From assembly GCF_032854445.1 (NCBI RefSeq), contig NC_088298.1:5638160-5702159 (forward strand): DNA of 64,000 bases, in the 5' to 3' direction. The first letter of the stretch is position 1; the number at the start of each line of letters is the position of its first letter. Made by a program: the position numbers and the translations under genes. The notes under the pieces were generated by a model. That model was not told where the DNA came from. It saw only the letters and a list, made by a program, of their open reading frames with translations, and did no database searches. Positions 34,412 to 47,500 of this stretch are shown here, one piece after another. Origin of the DNA: Liolophura sinensis (lineage: Eukaryota; Mollusca; Polyplacophora; Chitonida; Chitonidae).

Positions 34412-35137
34412 CTGATACAAATGAAACTATGAGCACATGCGTTAGCACACTCCCTTTTTTGCATAGCGACATCTTGACCTATGTCTCTGAGATATGTTAC
34501 TTTTTATTTCAGGGGATGTTGAAATACATGGTAGAGACTGGTAGAGAGAGTCCAATATCTACTAATGCAAGCAAAGCAGTTTTTCTGGCGGAATCCTCTA
34601 GCAATGAAACAAGCCGCTCCTGCGAAGGTGTTTAAGGCATTACAGAGGACCAGTCTATCGTGAAAAGGTGAGCAAGATACAATAAAATAATTTTATTCCA
34701 GCGTTAAGTCCATAAATACATTAATAAAAAAAAGAAAAATAGGTACATTACAGTGTTTTACACATGCAGTTAAGTAAATGGGAAAACGCTTGATATAATG
34801 TAGCGAGTTAAATGCGTTTTAATTCATGAACCCCAAACCGAGAAAACCTGCATTCCCCATATATATGTGGCATTACTTGTGTACAATTACAGCTGTTAAT
34901 GGGTAGCCAATAGGTATAGGATAAATACATTTTCTTATGCGTGCATAAATTTATGGAGGCATCCCCAAAAGTGACAATAAGCAACCAAATATCTTTCTAC
35001 TTCCAGTGGGACAAGTACAAGTGACACGCCTCATTGCACTGCGGACTGTTGCTTAAGTAAAGATTCCCCACATCAACCAGCAGGCGACGAGACAAAGGGT
35101 TGGGAACAAAACTGAGCGCAGAAAATTTAACTAAGAC

Positions 35138-36965
35138 TGGTACAACGACTTCCAATGGCTTTCACTCTGTCTGACCAAGAAGAGTGTGTTTTGTTTTCAT
35201 TGCCGAAAATGCCACCGAAACAAGGAACTGACGGTGAGTAGAAATTTGGAGAGTGCATTTACAAAGGATGGATTCCAGAATTGGAAAAAGCTAGACAGAG
35301 ATTTCAGCAACATGGACAGAATGAAGGACATCGGGAAGTAGTGTATAAATTAAAATCCCATGAAAATAGACCGATCCAGGCACAACTTCTGGACCAATTA
35401 TCTAAATCTCAAGCTCTTAACAGAGAAATGTTTCTGAAACAGCTGTCAAGTTTGCGAATGCTGCTGAGGCAGGGAAGCGCTATCCGCGGACACCACGATA
35501 TGGAATCCAATCTTGAACAACTTCTTTTACTGAGATTAGAATATAAGCGTCATATCCGACATTCGTATACCACTCGTAGTCCGTAAAGGGCGTTCCAAGT
35601 CGCTAATCGCAAGAATTCCTGCACTGAAAAATTGGAAAAATTGAAAAAAGACCTCATAGGAATGGTGAATGTTGACAAAACAGATTCAGATACTTTGACC
35701 AAATCCATTAAAGATGTCCTCCTTCAGTCCTCTTAGTCACTTAACCAATGTAGAGGTCAGGGTTATGACGGCGCATCAAATATGATAGGAAGCCTTCATG
35801 GTGTGGCTACACAAGTCAGGAAGGAAGAACTGTTTGCTCTCCATGTACACTGCTTCGGCCATTGCTTGTACCTTTGTCTGCAAAACGCTGCTAAACAGTG
35901 TAGTATTGTTAGGGACTCTCTTAGTCTAATTCAGGAAATATACCAACTCATTCGCTTTTCACCAAAACGAAACGCTTTGTTCCAGAAGGTGCAAAGCGAA
36001 ATATCCCCTGCATCTCCAAGTTTGCGTCCACTCTGTCCTACAAGGTGGACGGGCCGCACAGGTACAATACAATCAGTCGTGGACAACTGTGAAGCTCTTT
36101 TGGAAACCACGGAGGAAATAAATTCCACAACGCATGAGGAATGTGGGATAAACACTCTGGGGGAATAGTCGCTCAAATGACGAAATTCCAAACATTATTT
36201 GGCCTTCTCTTGTGTCCTGCTTTCTTTAGGGAAAATCAAGCACTGTAAACTCCCCTCATCGAAATTGACGTGGCAAAAAAATCCTTAACCGGACAGCATG
36301 AAGATGGGTCGTTTGAGATATTTTATCAACAGGTGCTGGAGGCTGCCAGTAAACACACGGACAATCCTTGTTTACGGAGGTATGTTCGAGGACCCGGGCG
36401 TGTGAGAGTACTTTCGTAAAATCTACTTTGAGGTGCTGGACTTGGTGACGCAGGAAATTTCAGGACGGTTTGACCAATACTCCTTGACTGTTTCAAAAGC
36501 TGTACGGGATCTCCTTCTCGAGGCAACAGATTGGGATGGAGTTCGGGATTTGGATGTCAACGAGAAAGTTCTCAAATTGTATGCCAAAGACCTAGATGGA
36601 AGTCGCCTCAAAAGTCAGCTGAAAATGTTACCAAAACTAGTTCGGCAAGTGCGAGAAGGCCCGGGCGTCTTGCACTGTCTTAAGAAAGTAACAACTGTTG
36701 AAACCGTTGTTGAAATCCTGGAGCATACAAGTAACTACCCGTTGGTACCTGCTGAAACCGGGTTGTTCTCAGAGGTCGCCAAACTTCTAAGGATATTCAG
36801 AACAATCCCAATTTCCAGTGCTTCTGCAGAGAGATCGTTTTCAGATCTACGTAGGTTAAAAACATACTTGCGTTCAACAATGACTCAATCTAGACTAAGT
36901 AATCTAATACTGATTCATTGCCACAAAGACCTTGCTGACAAAATTCATTTATTGGGGGTAGTGAG
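35138..36965 (+). pseudogene. Decayed hAT-type transposase (TTF/BED finger class)
   Basis: Three in-order pieces lie in shifting frames. (1) At 35138-35300 is a TTF-type zinc finger: WYNDFQWLSLC, FCFHCRKC, then ESAFTKDGFQNWKKA. (2) At 35750-36165 is the catalytic core region: QCRGQGYDGASNM, HCFGHCLYLCLQNA and CPTRWTGR. (3) At 36430-36960 is the C-terminal dimerisation region: ASAERSFSDLRRLKTYLR, then SRLSNLILIH. At least one early frameshift and stops at about 35736, 36166 and 36250 break it. A 75-bp foreign segment at 35545-35618 replaces part of the core. I could not find terminal inverted repeats or an 8-bp duplication. Extinct copy. Confidence 0.88.
35545..35618 (-). repeat. Fragment related to the 31168-31434 exon, inside the hAT relic
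   Basis: On the minus strand it reads CD, a stop, RLGTPFTDYEWYTNVGYDAY, nearly the same as the phrase in the exon at 31168-31434. It interrupts the transposase frame. Confidence 0.7.
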
Positions 36966-36984
36966 GGAATCCGGGAGGTTTTTC

Positions 36985-37175
36985 TTTTATCTGTTTCATT
37001 AGTGCTTTACGCCGTACTCAAGGATATTTCACTTATACGACGGTGGCCAGCATTGTAGTGGGAGGATATCGAGCAGAGACCCAGGGGATCCCAAGGCCAT
37101 CCGTAGGTTGCTGGGGAACCTTCCCACATACGGCAGTGATTCGTAGGCGAGCTCCTAGACAACTCGGCCACCAGT
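36985..37175 (-). mobile_element. SINE type 1, diverged
   Basis: It has GTGCTTTACGCCGTACTCAA, then ATTTCACTTATACGACGGTG and GCCATCCGTAGGTTGCTG. It starts right after the end of the hAT relic. Confidence 0.75.
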
Positions 37176-38460
37176 AACATGGTCGGTAATTGGTGTTACA
37201 TTTTAAGGTACCTTCATAATACTTTCTCTTGGAACATGTAAGTGTATGATTTTATTTTAACGACACGTTTGTACGGAAGGTATGTGAGTGAAGGATTCAG
37301 AATCCTAAAGTTAGCCATTGTTTTTCAATTTTAATTTTCCCACCTCAAATATTAATAAATGAGAAGCACTTGAGGTACATTTCTTCTTGAGAATGTAGCA
37401 GTTCTTCCGTTTTCATAAAGCTTTTGATTCAATTCCCGTATCATTGCATAGAAGTCTAACTGATGTCAACGTTGGACAATCAGTTAATGACTTGAAACCT
37501 GAAAGCGAATCACACAGCCAAATTGCTGTTAAAAGATAATGTTATTTCGAAGTACTGTAAAAAAAATTAGGGGAATTCCATGTGCGAATTTTTTTTAAAG
37601 CTATGTGACATGTAAGAGATAAGTATGCATGATAAAATGCTTCTACCTGTCTCCAATTGCCTGTGTTACACATTAGGTTGAAGGATTCATTTTGATTTAG
37701 CAGTCTGTTGGAGTTTTTCCCTGTGAGAAGACTCAGATTTATTTTCAACTGTTTCAGAATACAAAGATTATTAAAGTTGAAAACAAATGTAACTAACAAC
37801 AGCAAAATAAAACCAAATACATCGTGACAAAATCCACCAGATGTTTGAGTGATATTGCCGTGTTCATACGCGCCAAACACAAATCTAAAGACCGTAGGAT
37901 TAGTCCTTGGCTATAGGTCGCACCTAAGACCGAAAAAATGAGGAAGATGCCTCTTCCTCGCTCACCATTATGGGGAAATAACAATGACGGCAAGGTTTCC
38001 CCGGTATAATGGTGTCGACGTATAAGAGATAAGCGAAACGTCTACCCTAGCCACTTGTAGATGAGAGTCGTTTTGGGACCAATAAAAGTGTATATAAACA
38101 GATGTGAACAGAGGTTATATCACTGAATTATAAGAAGAAAGTTAGACATACATTGATTGTAGATAGGCCTAGGCTTGGCTAAGTACGTACAGTATTAGCA
38201 ACAATCTTTTGTCTTTCTTTCTTTTGTCTTCCTTTAAATATTTTGTTTATTATCTTTTATATTTTTTTACCTGATTTATTTTAATTTCAACGAATTGAAG
38301 TGTGAAAGTCCGTGACCGTTTTCGCCAGATCATTGCGGCGGACTTTAGATTCACCCGCCTCTTACTCGCTACAACAGCGAGAACACATGTTGAAAAAGCG
38401 ACGCACATGGCGTGAAAGTGAGATGCCTTAGTTTAATGGTTTTTGGGAGCAAATTAAGTT
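37176..38460. other. Intergenic and presumed POLR1B promoter region
   Basis: Apart from AT-rich DNA I see a slightly GC-richer block at 38310-38440, with the inverted repeat CTCGCTACAACAGCGAG, just upstream of the POLR1B start. No TATA box is convincing. The palindrome GAGGAAGATGCCTCTTCCTC lies at 37937-37956. Confidence 0.4.
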
Positions 38461-38541
38461 ATGGCAGATACACAGACATTACCGAACTATAGCTACACGA
38501 CCGACAAAGACTATGGAAGGCCAAAGAAAGAACAACATCCC
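38461..38541 (+). CDS. POLR1B: POLR1B exon 1 (residues 1-27)
   Basis: It encodes the start codon and N-terminal tail, ending in phase 0 at CATCCC|GTAAGT. The tail is weakly conserved in the family, so the start rests on being the only AUG in frame with a donor of the right phase. Confidence 0.85.
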
Positions 38542-41500
38542 GTAAGTGTTTGTATATCAGGTGTGTGCTACCAGAGTGTAAGATGTTTCTTCGTCTTATA
38601 GTCAGTATGTTTCGTTGTTTTTACTTTCGAGTTTTGTTGCGAAGAAAATATTTTGTTGTTTATTTGTATCAAATTAAACCTCTGACAAACGCATTACGAC
38701 TAAATCTTCGAGGAACAAGAAAGGTTTCGGTGTTACAGTAAGGCATAAGAACTGAGGTTGGGAGTTGTAAAGTTCAGATTGCTGCCATTGTTCATCATTG
38801 CCCCCATTACCAAGTTTTCACTGTCAAAATCAGATTCTCCAGTGAACTCTACTCCCCGAGCAACGCAGCAATCTCGCTCTGGAGCCCATTAATTCACAGG
38901 TGCTTATTTGCAGAGTGTACATCTTAAGTGGAAGAAGTGTTGGGAAATTGAAAAGTTGCATTCCACAGCTAACAGGTGCTCTGACAGTGAGTTGGCAATT
39001 GGACTAAATGAATCTTACGATAGTTTCTGAAATTCTGAGTACTGCATAGAAGGTATTGTTGTCTTGCACTGAGGCACTCTATTTAAAGATGTGAAAAATT
39101 TTACAGACAGAGTGACCCACTGTGAAGCTTAGTCACAGGTAAAAGCGATTTCACAAGAAATGTAGAAATGTGAAGTGATGAAAACAACCTAGCATCACAA
39201 CATTCACTGAGAGTTGTAATTGGTATGCTTCATTCCGAAAAATGGGGGCCTCCTTGGCTGAGGGGGTTAGCACGGCACAATGATCCAGGGGGCTCTCATC
39301 AATGGGGTTGCTGTGGACTCATTCCCAGCTCATGCTGTTTTGGGAAGGTCGTCAGCAACCTGCAGATGGTCATGCAGGCCTCGACATAAGAGGCGATTGA
39401 ACCGGCTGATCACCTGTCGATCTCCTAAATGCAAATTCAGAAGAACAAATTTTAGATCACCATGTAAGCTCCAGGGGACAATAGTTTCACGCGTTGGCAA
39501 GTACAATGTGTTTTCAGTAGGTTGCAAATAGCTAACTTTATTCTACCTACAGGACAATCCGCACAAACTTTATGCCGGTTTAAATAGAAAAAGAACTGAT
39601 GACCGATGTTGGTAAAATGAAAATGGTTGCTTGTTTCGGTGAGCATTGACTACCTGTATGTGTGACCTATGATTGGCTCAGCAAAAATTGCGTGACCAAT
39701 GAAATGTTTCGTTTCATAATCCCAAATAAATGTTTACACCTCGGAGGAGTTTGTGAGTGATGTAATACATGAATACACAGGATATTGACTGTAATTTAAT
39801 GATTAATATTTTAATTAACACTATTACCACGATGAAATCAATCAAAGAATATTATTAAAATCAACATATATGTATGACAATTCTCTGTAAGAGTCTTCTT
39901 TCAAACACAATCAAACCTGATTCTTAAAATGAAGAAAACATATAGCTTGTACATTGGGACCCATTATCTTTACACGGCAACGTGGGTATATGTACCATGA
40001 AATACACCTGTTAATACAAGACATTTCTGTAGTCAGAATGTGGTGCTAATATATGGGTTTCGGATGATGTCAACAAGCACACATAGTAGAAGGCTGGATG
40101 AAGTATGTAATCTGAAGGGGAACGAATGATCCCTTAGACCTCTGTTGGGGTGATAAGAATTTTGATAGCCTGGCAGAAAATCCAGGAGAATGATTTTCTG
40201 ATCCCCTCGTTCATCGTTATGTTGAGGCCTGTCACGGGTTTCCCACTGGTTTTGCCCAGTTTCTTTCCACCATAATGTGGGCCACCATCATATAAGAAAC
40301 CAATCAAATGAATAAATAAATGAAAACCTTTTTTTTTCTCATTCGTTATGAGCATTTTGTTTTATGTTTCCAAAAAACAAGTCTGATAAATCAAATATAT
40401 GAGGTAACAATGGATTAATATCACTGTTTCAGCCATTACAAGAGCTGACAAAGCCTCATACAGACTCCTTTAATTACATGTTGCGAGAAGGACTGACGAA
40501 AGCAGTACAGGTAAGTTAAATGATCATAATGCTTGTCAAGTGAACGATCTGCATGGGAAGATTTTGAGAACATTCGGGTTTAATTTCATCGGTTCCCATC
40601 CTCGGACAAACTTTCCAGATTCACCTGCCTCCACTTTTCTTGGTGTTTTGGTGCAAAAAAAAAAGTTCATGGCACCGTCTTGTGTGCTATGACATGAAAG
40701 TCACTGCGGAATGTTTTCCTATACAATACAGAAAAGTTTACCAGTAACTTGCCAAATTTTTATTTCAGTATTTTGCACCCATTAAATTAATGATTATAAT
40801 ATGTGTAATATGAGTGTGAAATATCAGATTCCCATGAAACTACAACTGTTTATGCTGTAAATTCACACACAGTTATAAATTGTTATAAAACACACAACTT
40901 AGGCACTATTGGCATCGCTAATTACATATTTTATGTCGATCTTAGTTGTTAAATAAATACATACTGAAAATGACATAGTGCTGGTCTCCGTGGCCGAGGT
41001 GGTTAACATGCCAGCACGGTGCAGTGACCCAGGAGCCTCTCTCCGATGATGTCGCTGTGAGTTCCAAGTCCAGCCCATACTGGCTTCCTCTCCGGCCGTA
41101 AGTGGGACAGTCGGCCAGCAACCTGCGGAACAACAGAAACAAATCAAACTGATAATTTATTAGCATGTTTTATGTTTGTGATAAGGTTAAATTAAAACAT
41201 GCTGAAAAGAGAAATAAAGAATGTATCCAAGACAAGTACTGTGAAAAAAAAAAACAAAAAAGAAAAAAGAACAGGCTTGGCACTGAGCTGAGGTGTGTTA
41301 ATTTTAATATGATTTTGTTTCAGAACATAGAACCAGTAGAGTTTGTCCTTCCCAATGACGACAAGATTGCGCTTTTCATTAGGGTAAGATTTATATGGGA
41401 GCAAGACCTGGCTCAGTGGTAAGGCGTAGATATTTCCACGTTCATTATTCTTTGGTAGACACCTACATGTACTTGGTAACAACAAAGTGTTTCATGGCTG

Positions 41501-44500
41501 TCATGAGGCTATTCACAATGTCTAACATTCATTGAAGACCATGAGTGGAGGATCAAGTTTGAACTCTTTTGTCGCTAAGATATGAACAGTCCCAGTGTTT
41601 ACGGGTCACTTTTCGTGTGGTGGTTTGGAAACACAAATGACACCTCTTTCCTTCAGTTTTATATGTCACTTGTGTTTGTTCAGGAAATTGTGTCAGTATT
41701 TAGTCAAAAGTTGGTGCTTTACTCTGTGGCATGTTAAAAAAATTCTTAAGTATGGTGTCAAACAAGAATCAAATAAATACATGGCAATGAGAAGAGAGTG
41801 GACTGTGCAGTTTGGTGCATGAGACTAAAGGGGTTGTGTAGGGAGGAATTAATAGGGTTGTGCAGAACAGGGATTAAAAGGCTTGTGTAGGAAGGGATTA
41901 AAAGGCTTGTATAAGAAGGGATTAAAAGGCTTGTGTAGGAAGGGATTAAAGCTTGTGAAGGAAGGAGTTAGGAGGCTTGTGTATGAAGGGATTAAGAGGC
42001 CTGTGTAGCAAGAGATTAAGAGGCTTGTGTAGCAAGGGATTAAGAGGCTTGTGTAGCAAGGGATTAAAAGGCTTGTGTAGCAAGGGATTAAAAGGCTTGT
42101 GTTAGAAGGGATTAAGAGGCTTGTGTAGCTAGGGATTAAGAGGCTTGTGTAGCAAGGGATTAAAGGCTTGTGTAGCAAGGGATTAAAGGCTTGTGTAGCA
42201 AGGGATTAAAAGGCTTGTGTAGCAAGGGATTAAAAGGCTTGTGTTAGAAGGGATTAAGAGGCTTGTGTAGCAAGGGATTGAGAGGCTTGTGTAGCAAGGG
42301 ATTAAAGGCTTGTGTAGCAAGGGATTAAAAGGCGTGTGTAGCAAGGGATTAAAGGCTTGTGTAGCAAGGGATTAAAAGGCTTGTGTAAGAAAGGATTAAA
42401 AGGCTTGTGTAAGAAGGGATTAAGAGGCTTGTCTATAATATAGTAATAATAATGATATATGTTTAATGGGTAAAATGCTCATGTACATGTAAGTCCTGGG
42501 AAATGGTTATAATGCATATTATAAAGGGTATACCTCGATATAAATTGTTTTACCCTGAACTTCAGTACCCCTCTTACACCCTGTCTTTTCCTCTTTAATA
42601 TCCCCCAATCGCAGCAAGCTGTATATCTTGCAAACTATCTGTACAACAGATAAATGTCCCAAACTTGGATGACAAAATCTGAAGACTTTCAGAAATGCAT
42701 ACCCTTTCTATTTGTAGGATGCGACAGTGTTCAGTCCCGCAGTGGTGCAAACCAACATCCACGCCACCTCCCTGAAGGTCTACCCAGCTGAGGTGAGCCA
42801 GTCAAACAGTTTGCCAGGAGTGTTTGTTAAAGATAGAATTCTTGAAATGTAGGACAGAGATGATTTTTGAGATCAAGATTAATTTTCGCCTTGATAAAAG
42901 TTTCTAAAGCAGCATTCTTTTGGTAGTTGATGAGGTGTTGACGAATGAAATTGCAGGCCTGTATCAAGGTTACACTGGAGCGGCCATGCATATAAGTAGA
43001 CAAGTTTGTCAGGCACCTGCCAAAGGGCAGTTGGTTTTTTTCCAGGACACTTCAGTCTCCTCCATACAAATGCATGGGCATGTAAAGGACCACTGTTATT
43101 TAAGTGAAAACCTCTTAAGCAGTGTTAAACACAAGTCTATTTAGCGAACAAGTCAAAAATTTAATAAAGTGGTGAATAAATAAACATTGATACACTTCAG
43201 TTAAAATATTTTCCCAGTTTATTATTTCACCTTGTGTCTCTGTTGATTCATCTTCACATAGACCTTCATATCTCCAGCTTCATTCTACAAGATCAGACAT
43301 TCTGCAGCTTGGCGTTCAGCATTAAAAGGATAGTGCAATGACAGATTGACCCATATCGGTATAATGGCTGCAACGTCTTGCAACAAGGAGGCACATTACA
43401 TACGCTCTTAAGAACTCCTTTGTCGTCATTTGTTAAGTGTGACGTAAACCCTAAGAAATCACTCGCTCACTCCAACGTAGGGTTCATTGTGTCATGGATC
43501 ATGCCTGATAGCGCCACACTCTGTGTGACCTCACCTTGCACAGGCAGTTTAATGTGGTGAGTTGAGATGTCAGATGTGTATATATTATCTGCATACATTA
43601 ATGAGGTGGCGTAACAAAATTTGAAGAAAGTGTATTCAAATAGCTGAGCATTTATTTCAGTGTCGAGAACGTGGGGTGACCTACAAGGGGAGACTTTTAG
43701 TGAATTTGGTATGGCAGGTGAATGGACAAGTGATGGGAAACACAGAGCGAGTGATCGGTGAAGTGCCAATCATGGTCAAGGTGGGTGTGTCTTGTTACCA
43801 TGGAGACATCAATCTTACACGCATTTTAGCTGATCAGCTTACTCGGATAAATAAAGTTGACTTATTCATGTGTAAATTTGGTATTGGTTTGTGATAGTGT
43901 CTTGTATGGTGTTTTGTAGCACATTGTTGCAGTAAAAGAAAACTTTACAATTGTCTGCATTTCAACCACCTGGCCTAAAGGAGAGACTGTTGTAGGTTGA
44001 GAAAAATAATGTTGAAAGTGATATTAAACCCGGGTGATCATATGCAATTTTTTCAATAGTTGCAATGGCTTAGATTTTTACTTCTTAATTTTGATTGAAA
44101 TGAAAGTATTGAGAAGATTTGGAAATGCTCACGTCATTATTTTGACAGACTTTTAGTGTCATTTCTGCATTACGTGTGCACCTGTTATTGCAATGGAGGC
44201 CTCTCTGGCTGAGGTGGTTAGCACGCCAGCATATCGCAATGACTCAGGAGTCTCTAACCAATATGATTACTGTGAGTTCAAGTCCAGTTCATGCTGGCTT
44301 CCTCTATACATGGAAAGGTATGCAGGCAACATGCGCATGGCCGTGGGTTTGCCCCCCTTTTCTCCTATCATAATGCAGGCCACCGCCTCTTAAGTGAAAT
44401 ATTCTTGAGGAAGATGTAAAACACCAGTCAAATAAAGAAATAAAACTTATTGCCTTATTTGTGTTGGTTTCACAGTCCGAGATCTGTAACTTACACAAGC

Positions 44501-47500
44501 TGGGTCCTGCAGAACTGATACGTCGTGGGGAAGAAACAGAGGTGAGACAATAGCTAATCTTATCTGATAGACTATTAACAAGAAAGAAAGGAAGATATCA
44601 CCTGTCAAATAACTAATACAAATGTATTACAAATATCTGAGTTTAGATGCCCACCATATGACCACGAGAGGGAGATGGATTTAAGTTTAGGATCTGGCTG
44701 TACTTCACCTCCCCGGTTAAAAAAAATATCAAAGAGTTCAAAGAGCCTTTCCCACATGTATATTTCCCTGGCACAGTGTTGGAGGTTTACTCTGTTATTA
44801 TCCACTGGTTAGTGGTTAATGTGCCAGCACATTGTAATGACTCAGGAGCCTCTCGTCAGTTGATGCTGTCACTTTGAGTTCAAATCCGGCTCATGCTGGC
44901 TTTCTCCCTGACCCTGCTCGGGAAAGTCTGCCAACAACCAGATGGTCGTGGGATTTCCTCGGGCTCTGCCCCGGTCTCCTTCCATCATAACGTTGTCACC
45001 ATTGTATAAGTGAAATATTCTGGACTATGGCATTAACCGTCAATCAAATAAATAATTACATAAATTTCTGATTTCAGGAGATGGGAGGATATTTCATCGT
45101 TAACGGAATAGAAAGAATTATCCGTATGCTCATCATGCCCAGGAGAAATTTTGTGAGTTTGTCAATCACCACTCCATGTTATATTTCAGCTTTTAGCACC
45201 AACACTTTTTTTATCTAAAAAAAAAATAATTATAATTATAGTGAATGTTGTGAAATACGAGTGAGAGATAATTTTATGTTCCAAAAAAATTTATCACACC
45301 GTAATGATTCATTCAAAGCTGAATTGCAGCCCTCATAATTAGGGATCACATTCTGCAGAAGCCGTCACCCTTGTAATTAGGAATGGCATTCTGCAGAAGC
45401 CGTCACCCTTGTAATTAGGAATGGCAATCCACAGAAGCCGTCACCCTTGTAATTAGGGATGGCAATCTGCAGAAGCCATCACCCTTGTAATTAGGGATGG
45501 CATTCTACAGAAGGCGTCACCCTTGTAATTAGGAATGGCATTCTGCAGAAGCCGTCATGATTGTAATTAGGGATGGCATTCTGCAGAAGCCGTCACCCTT
45601 GTAATTAGAGATGGCATTCTGCAGAAGCCGTCACCCTTGTAATTAGGGATGGCAATCTGCAGAAGCCGTCATGATTGTAATTAGGGATGGCTTTCTGCAG
45701 AAGCCGTCACCCTTGTAATTAGGGATGGCATTCTGCAGAAGCCTTCACCCTTGTAATTAGGGATGGCATTCTGCAGAAGCCGTCACCCTTGTAATTAGGG
45801 ATGACATTCTGCAGAAGCCGTCACCCTTGTAATTAGGGATGGCAATCTGCAGAAGCCGTCACCCTTGTAATTAGGGATGGCATTCTGCAGAAGCCTTCAC
45901 CCTTGTAATTAGGGATGGCATTCTGCAGAAGCCGTCACCCTTGTAATTAGGGATGGCTTTCTGCAGAAGCCGTCACCCTTGTAATTAGGAGTGGCATTCT
46001 GCAGAAGCCGTCACCCTTGTAATTAGGAATGGCATTCTGCAGAAGCCGTCACCCTTGTAATTAGGGATGGCAATCTGCAGAAGCCATCACCCTTGTAATT
46101 AGGGATGGCATTCTGCAGAAGCCGTCACCCTTGTAATTAGGAATGGCATTCTGCAGAAGCAGAATAAGTGAAAATTTTCACCCGTTAAGTGAAAATAGGA
46201 TGCACTGTCCTTCATGCCATTACAGCATTTGACAAATGGCATCGTTGTGAACATAGCCGATAAAAATAAACTTGACTTACTTTTAGTCCACTCGTTGTAC
46301 TGTATTTCATGCCTAGATACAACAAATCACATCGTCTGAATGTGGCTTCTGAAATAAACTCGTCATGTTTTTTTCATTCTTTCACTTCTAGGTCGGATTC
46401 CATGTGTCAAAACAACTAATTGCATTTTATGTACACGACTTTACAAACCTGATCAATATTTTCCACCCAACAGCCCATGTGTATCGTACGTCCGTCCTGG
46501 AAAAAACCGTGGCAACCAGTACACAGAGTTTGGCATCTCCCTACGCTGTGTGACGGAGGACCAGTCAGGAGCGGTAAGTCTGTTTTGTTGTCATGACAAC
46601 AGTACAGGCAGACAAACTCTGATCATGCCAATATGGGAGTTTCAGTTTGAACTCTGTTATCGCTTTTGGTAAAAAAGGAAAGCCCTACTGTACCATTTGA
46701 CCTGCCTGAAATTGTTTTTTTCTTTTTTTTTTTTTTTTTTTTGATCACATGTGCTAAAACATGAGTGTCTGAAAATACCTTAAAGTTATTTAGAGTAGAT
46801 AAACAATGGAGGAAATAGAAGAGCTGAACATCAGAAAGTTGTGAAGTTTCTAAATAATGTCCACAAGAGTTGCCTTACATTTTTGACAAGACACATGATA
46901 CAGTGGGACATTTTTTGCCTTTAGCAACAATCAAAGTTTGATCTTTAAAGCTCTCCATAGTATTGGTTTTTTCGATGGTTAGCAGGGGTCAAGGGTATTA
47001 AAAGGTAGTTAAGTTGATAAATAGATTTGAACATACAGGTTTTCTTAGTTGATTTATCTATTTATTTCCTGGGTATTATATTTGTTGTATATTTTGATAT
47101 AACACTGAAGTACACAAAATTTTGTTTTCTACATGTTGTTTTGCATGTGAAAGCCTTAAGGAAAGAGTAGTTTCACTGAACTGTAATTTCTTTAACCTTT
47201 TGTATGTTTGCAAGATGTTTGTTTAAGCATATTCCGACAGCATTATTTTGAGCAAATTGATAAAATTATGCTTTTTGTGAAGCCCTGAAAATTTCCAATC
47301 CAACCAATGTAGTTTGATCTCCAAAATCAAGTTATAATTGTGCTAAAAGTGCTCAGAAAGTTTGCTCTTTCATATGCGAAAAGGCCGAGGGTTGAAAAAA
47401 GAAAGATATAATTACTGTATGTATATATACCAGTAGGTTAAGTTATCCAGCCATTGTGAGGCTCCTAAAGGAATAATTGTAACGTTGTCTAACAAAGTAA

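Noticed and set aside
37542..37993. Minus-strand frames upstream of POLR1B as a divergent gene
   Set aside because: Weak composition, no recognised domain, no consistent splice sites; could not be supported.
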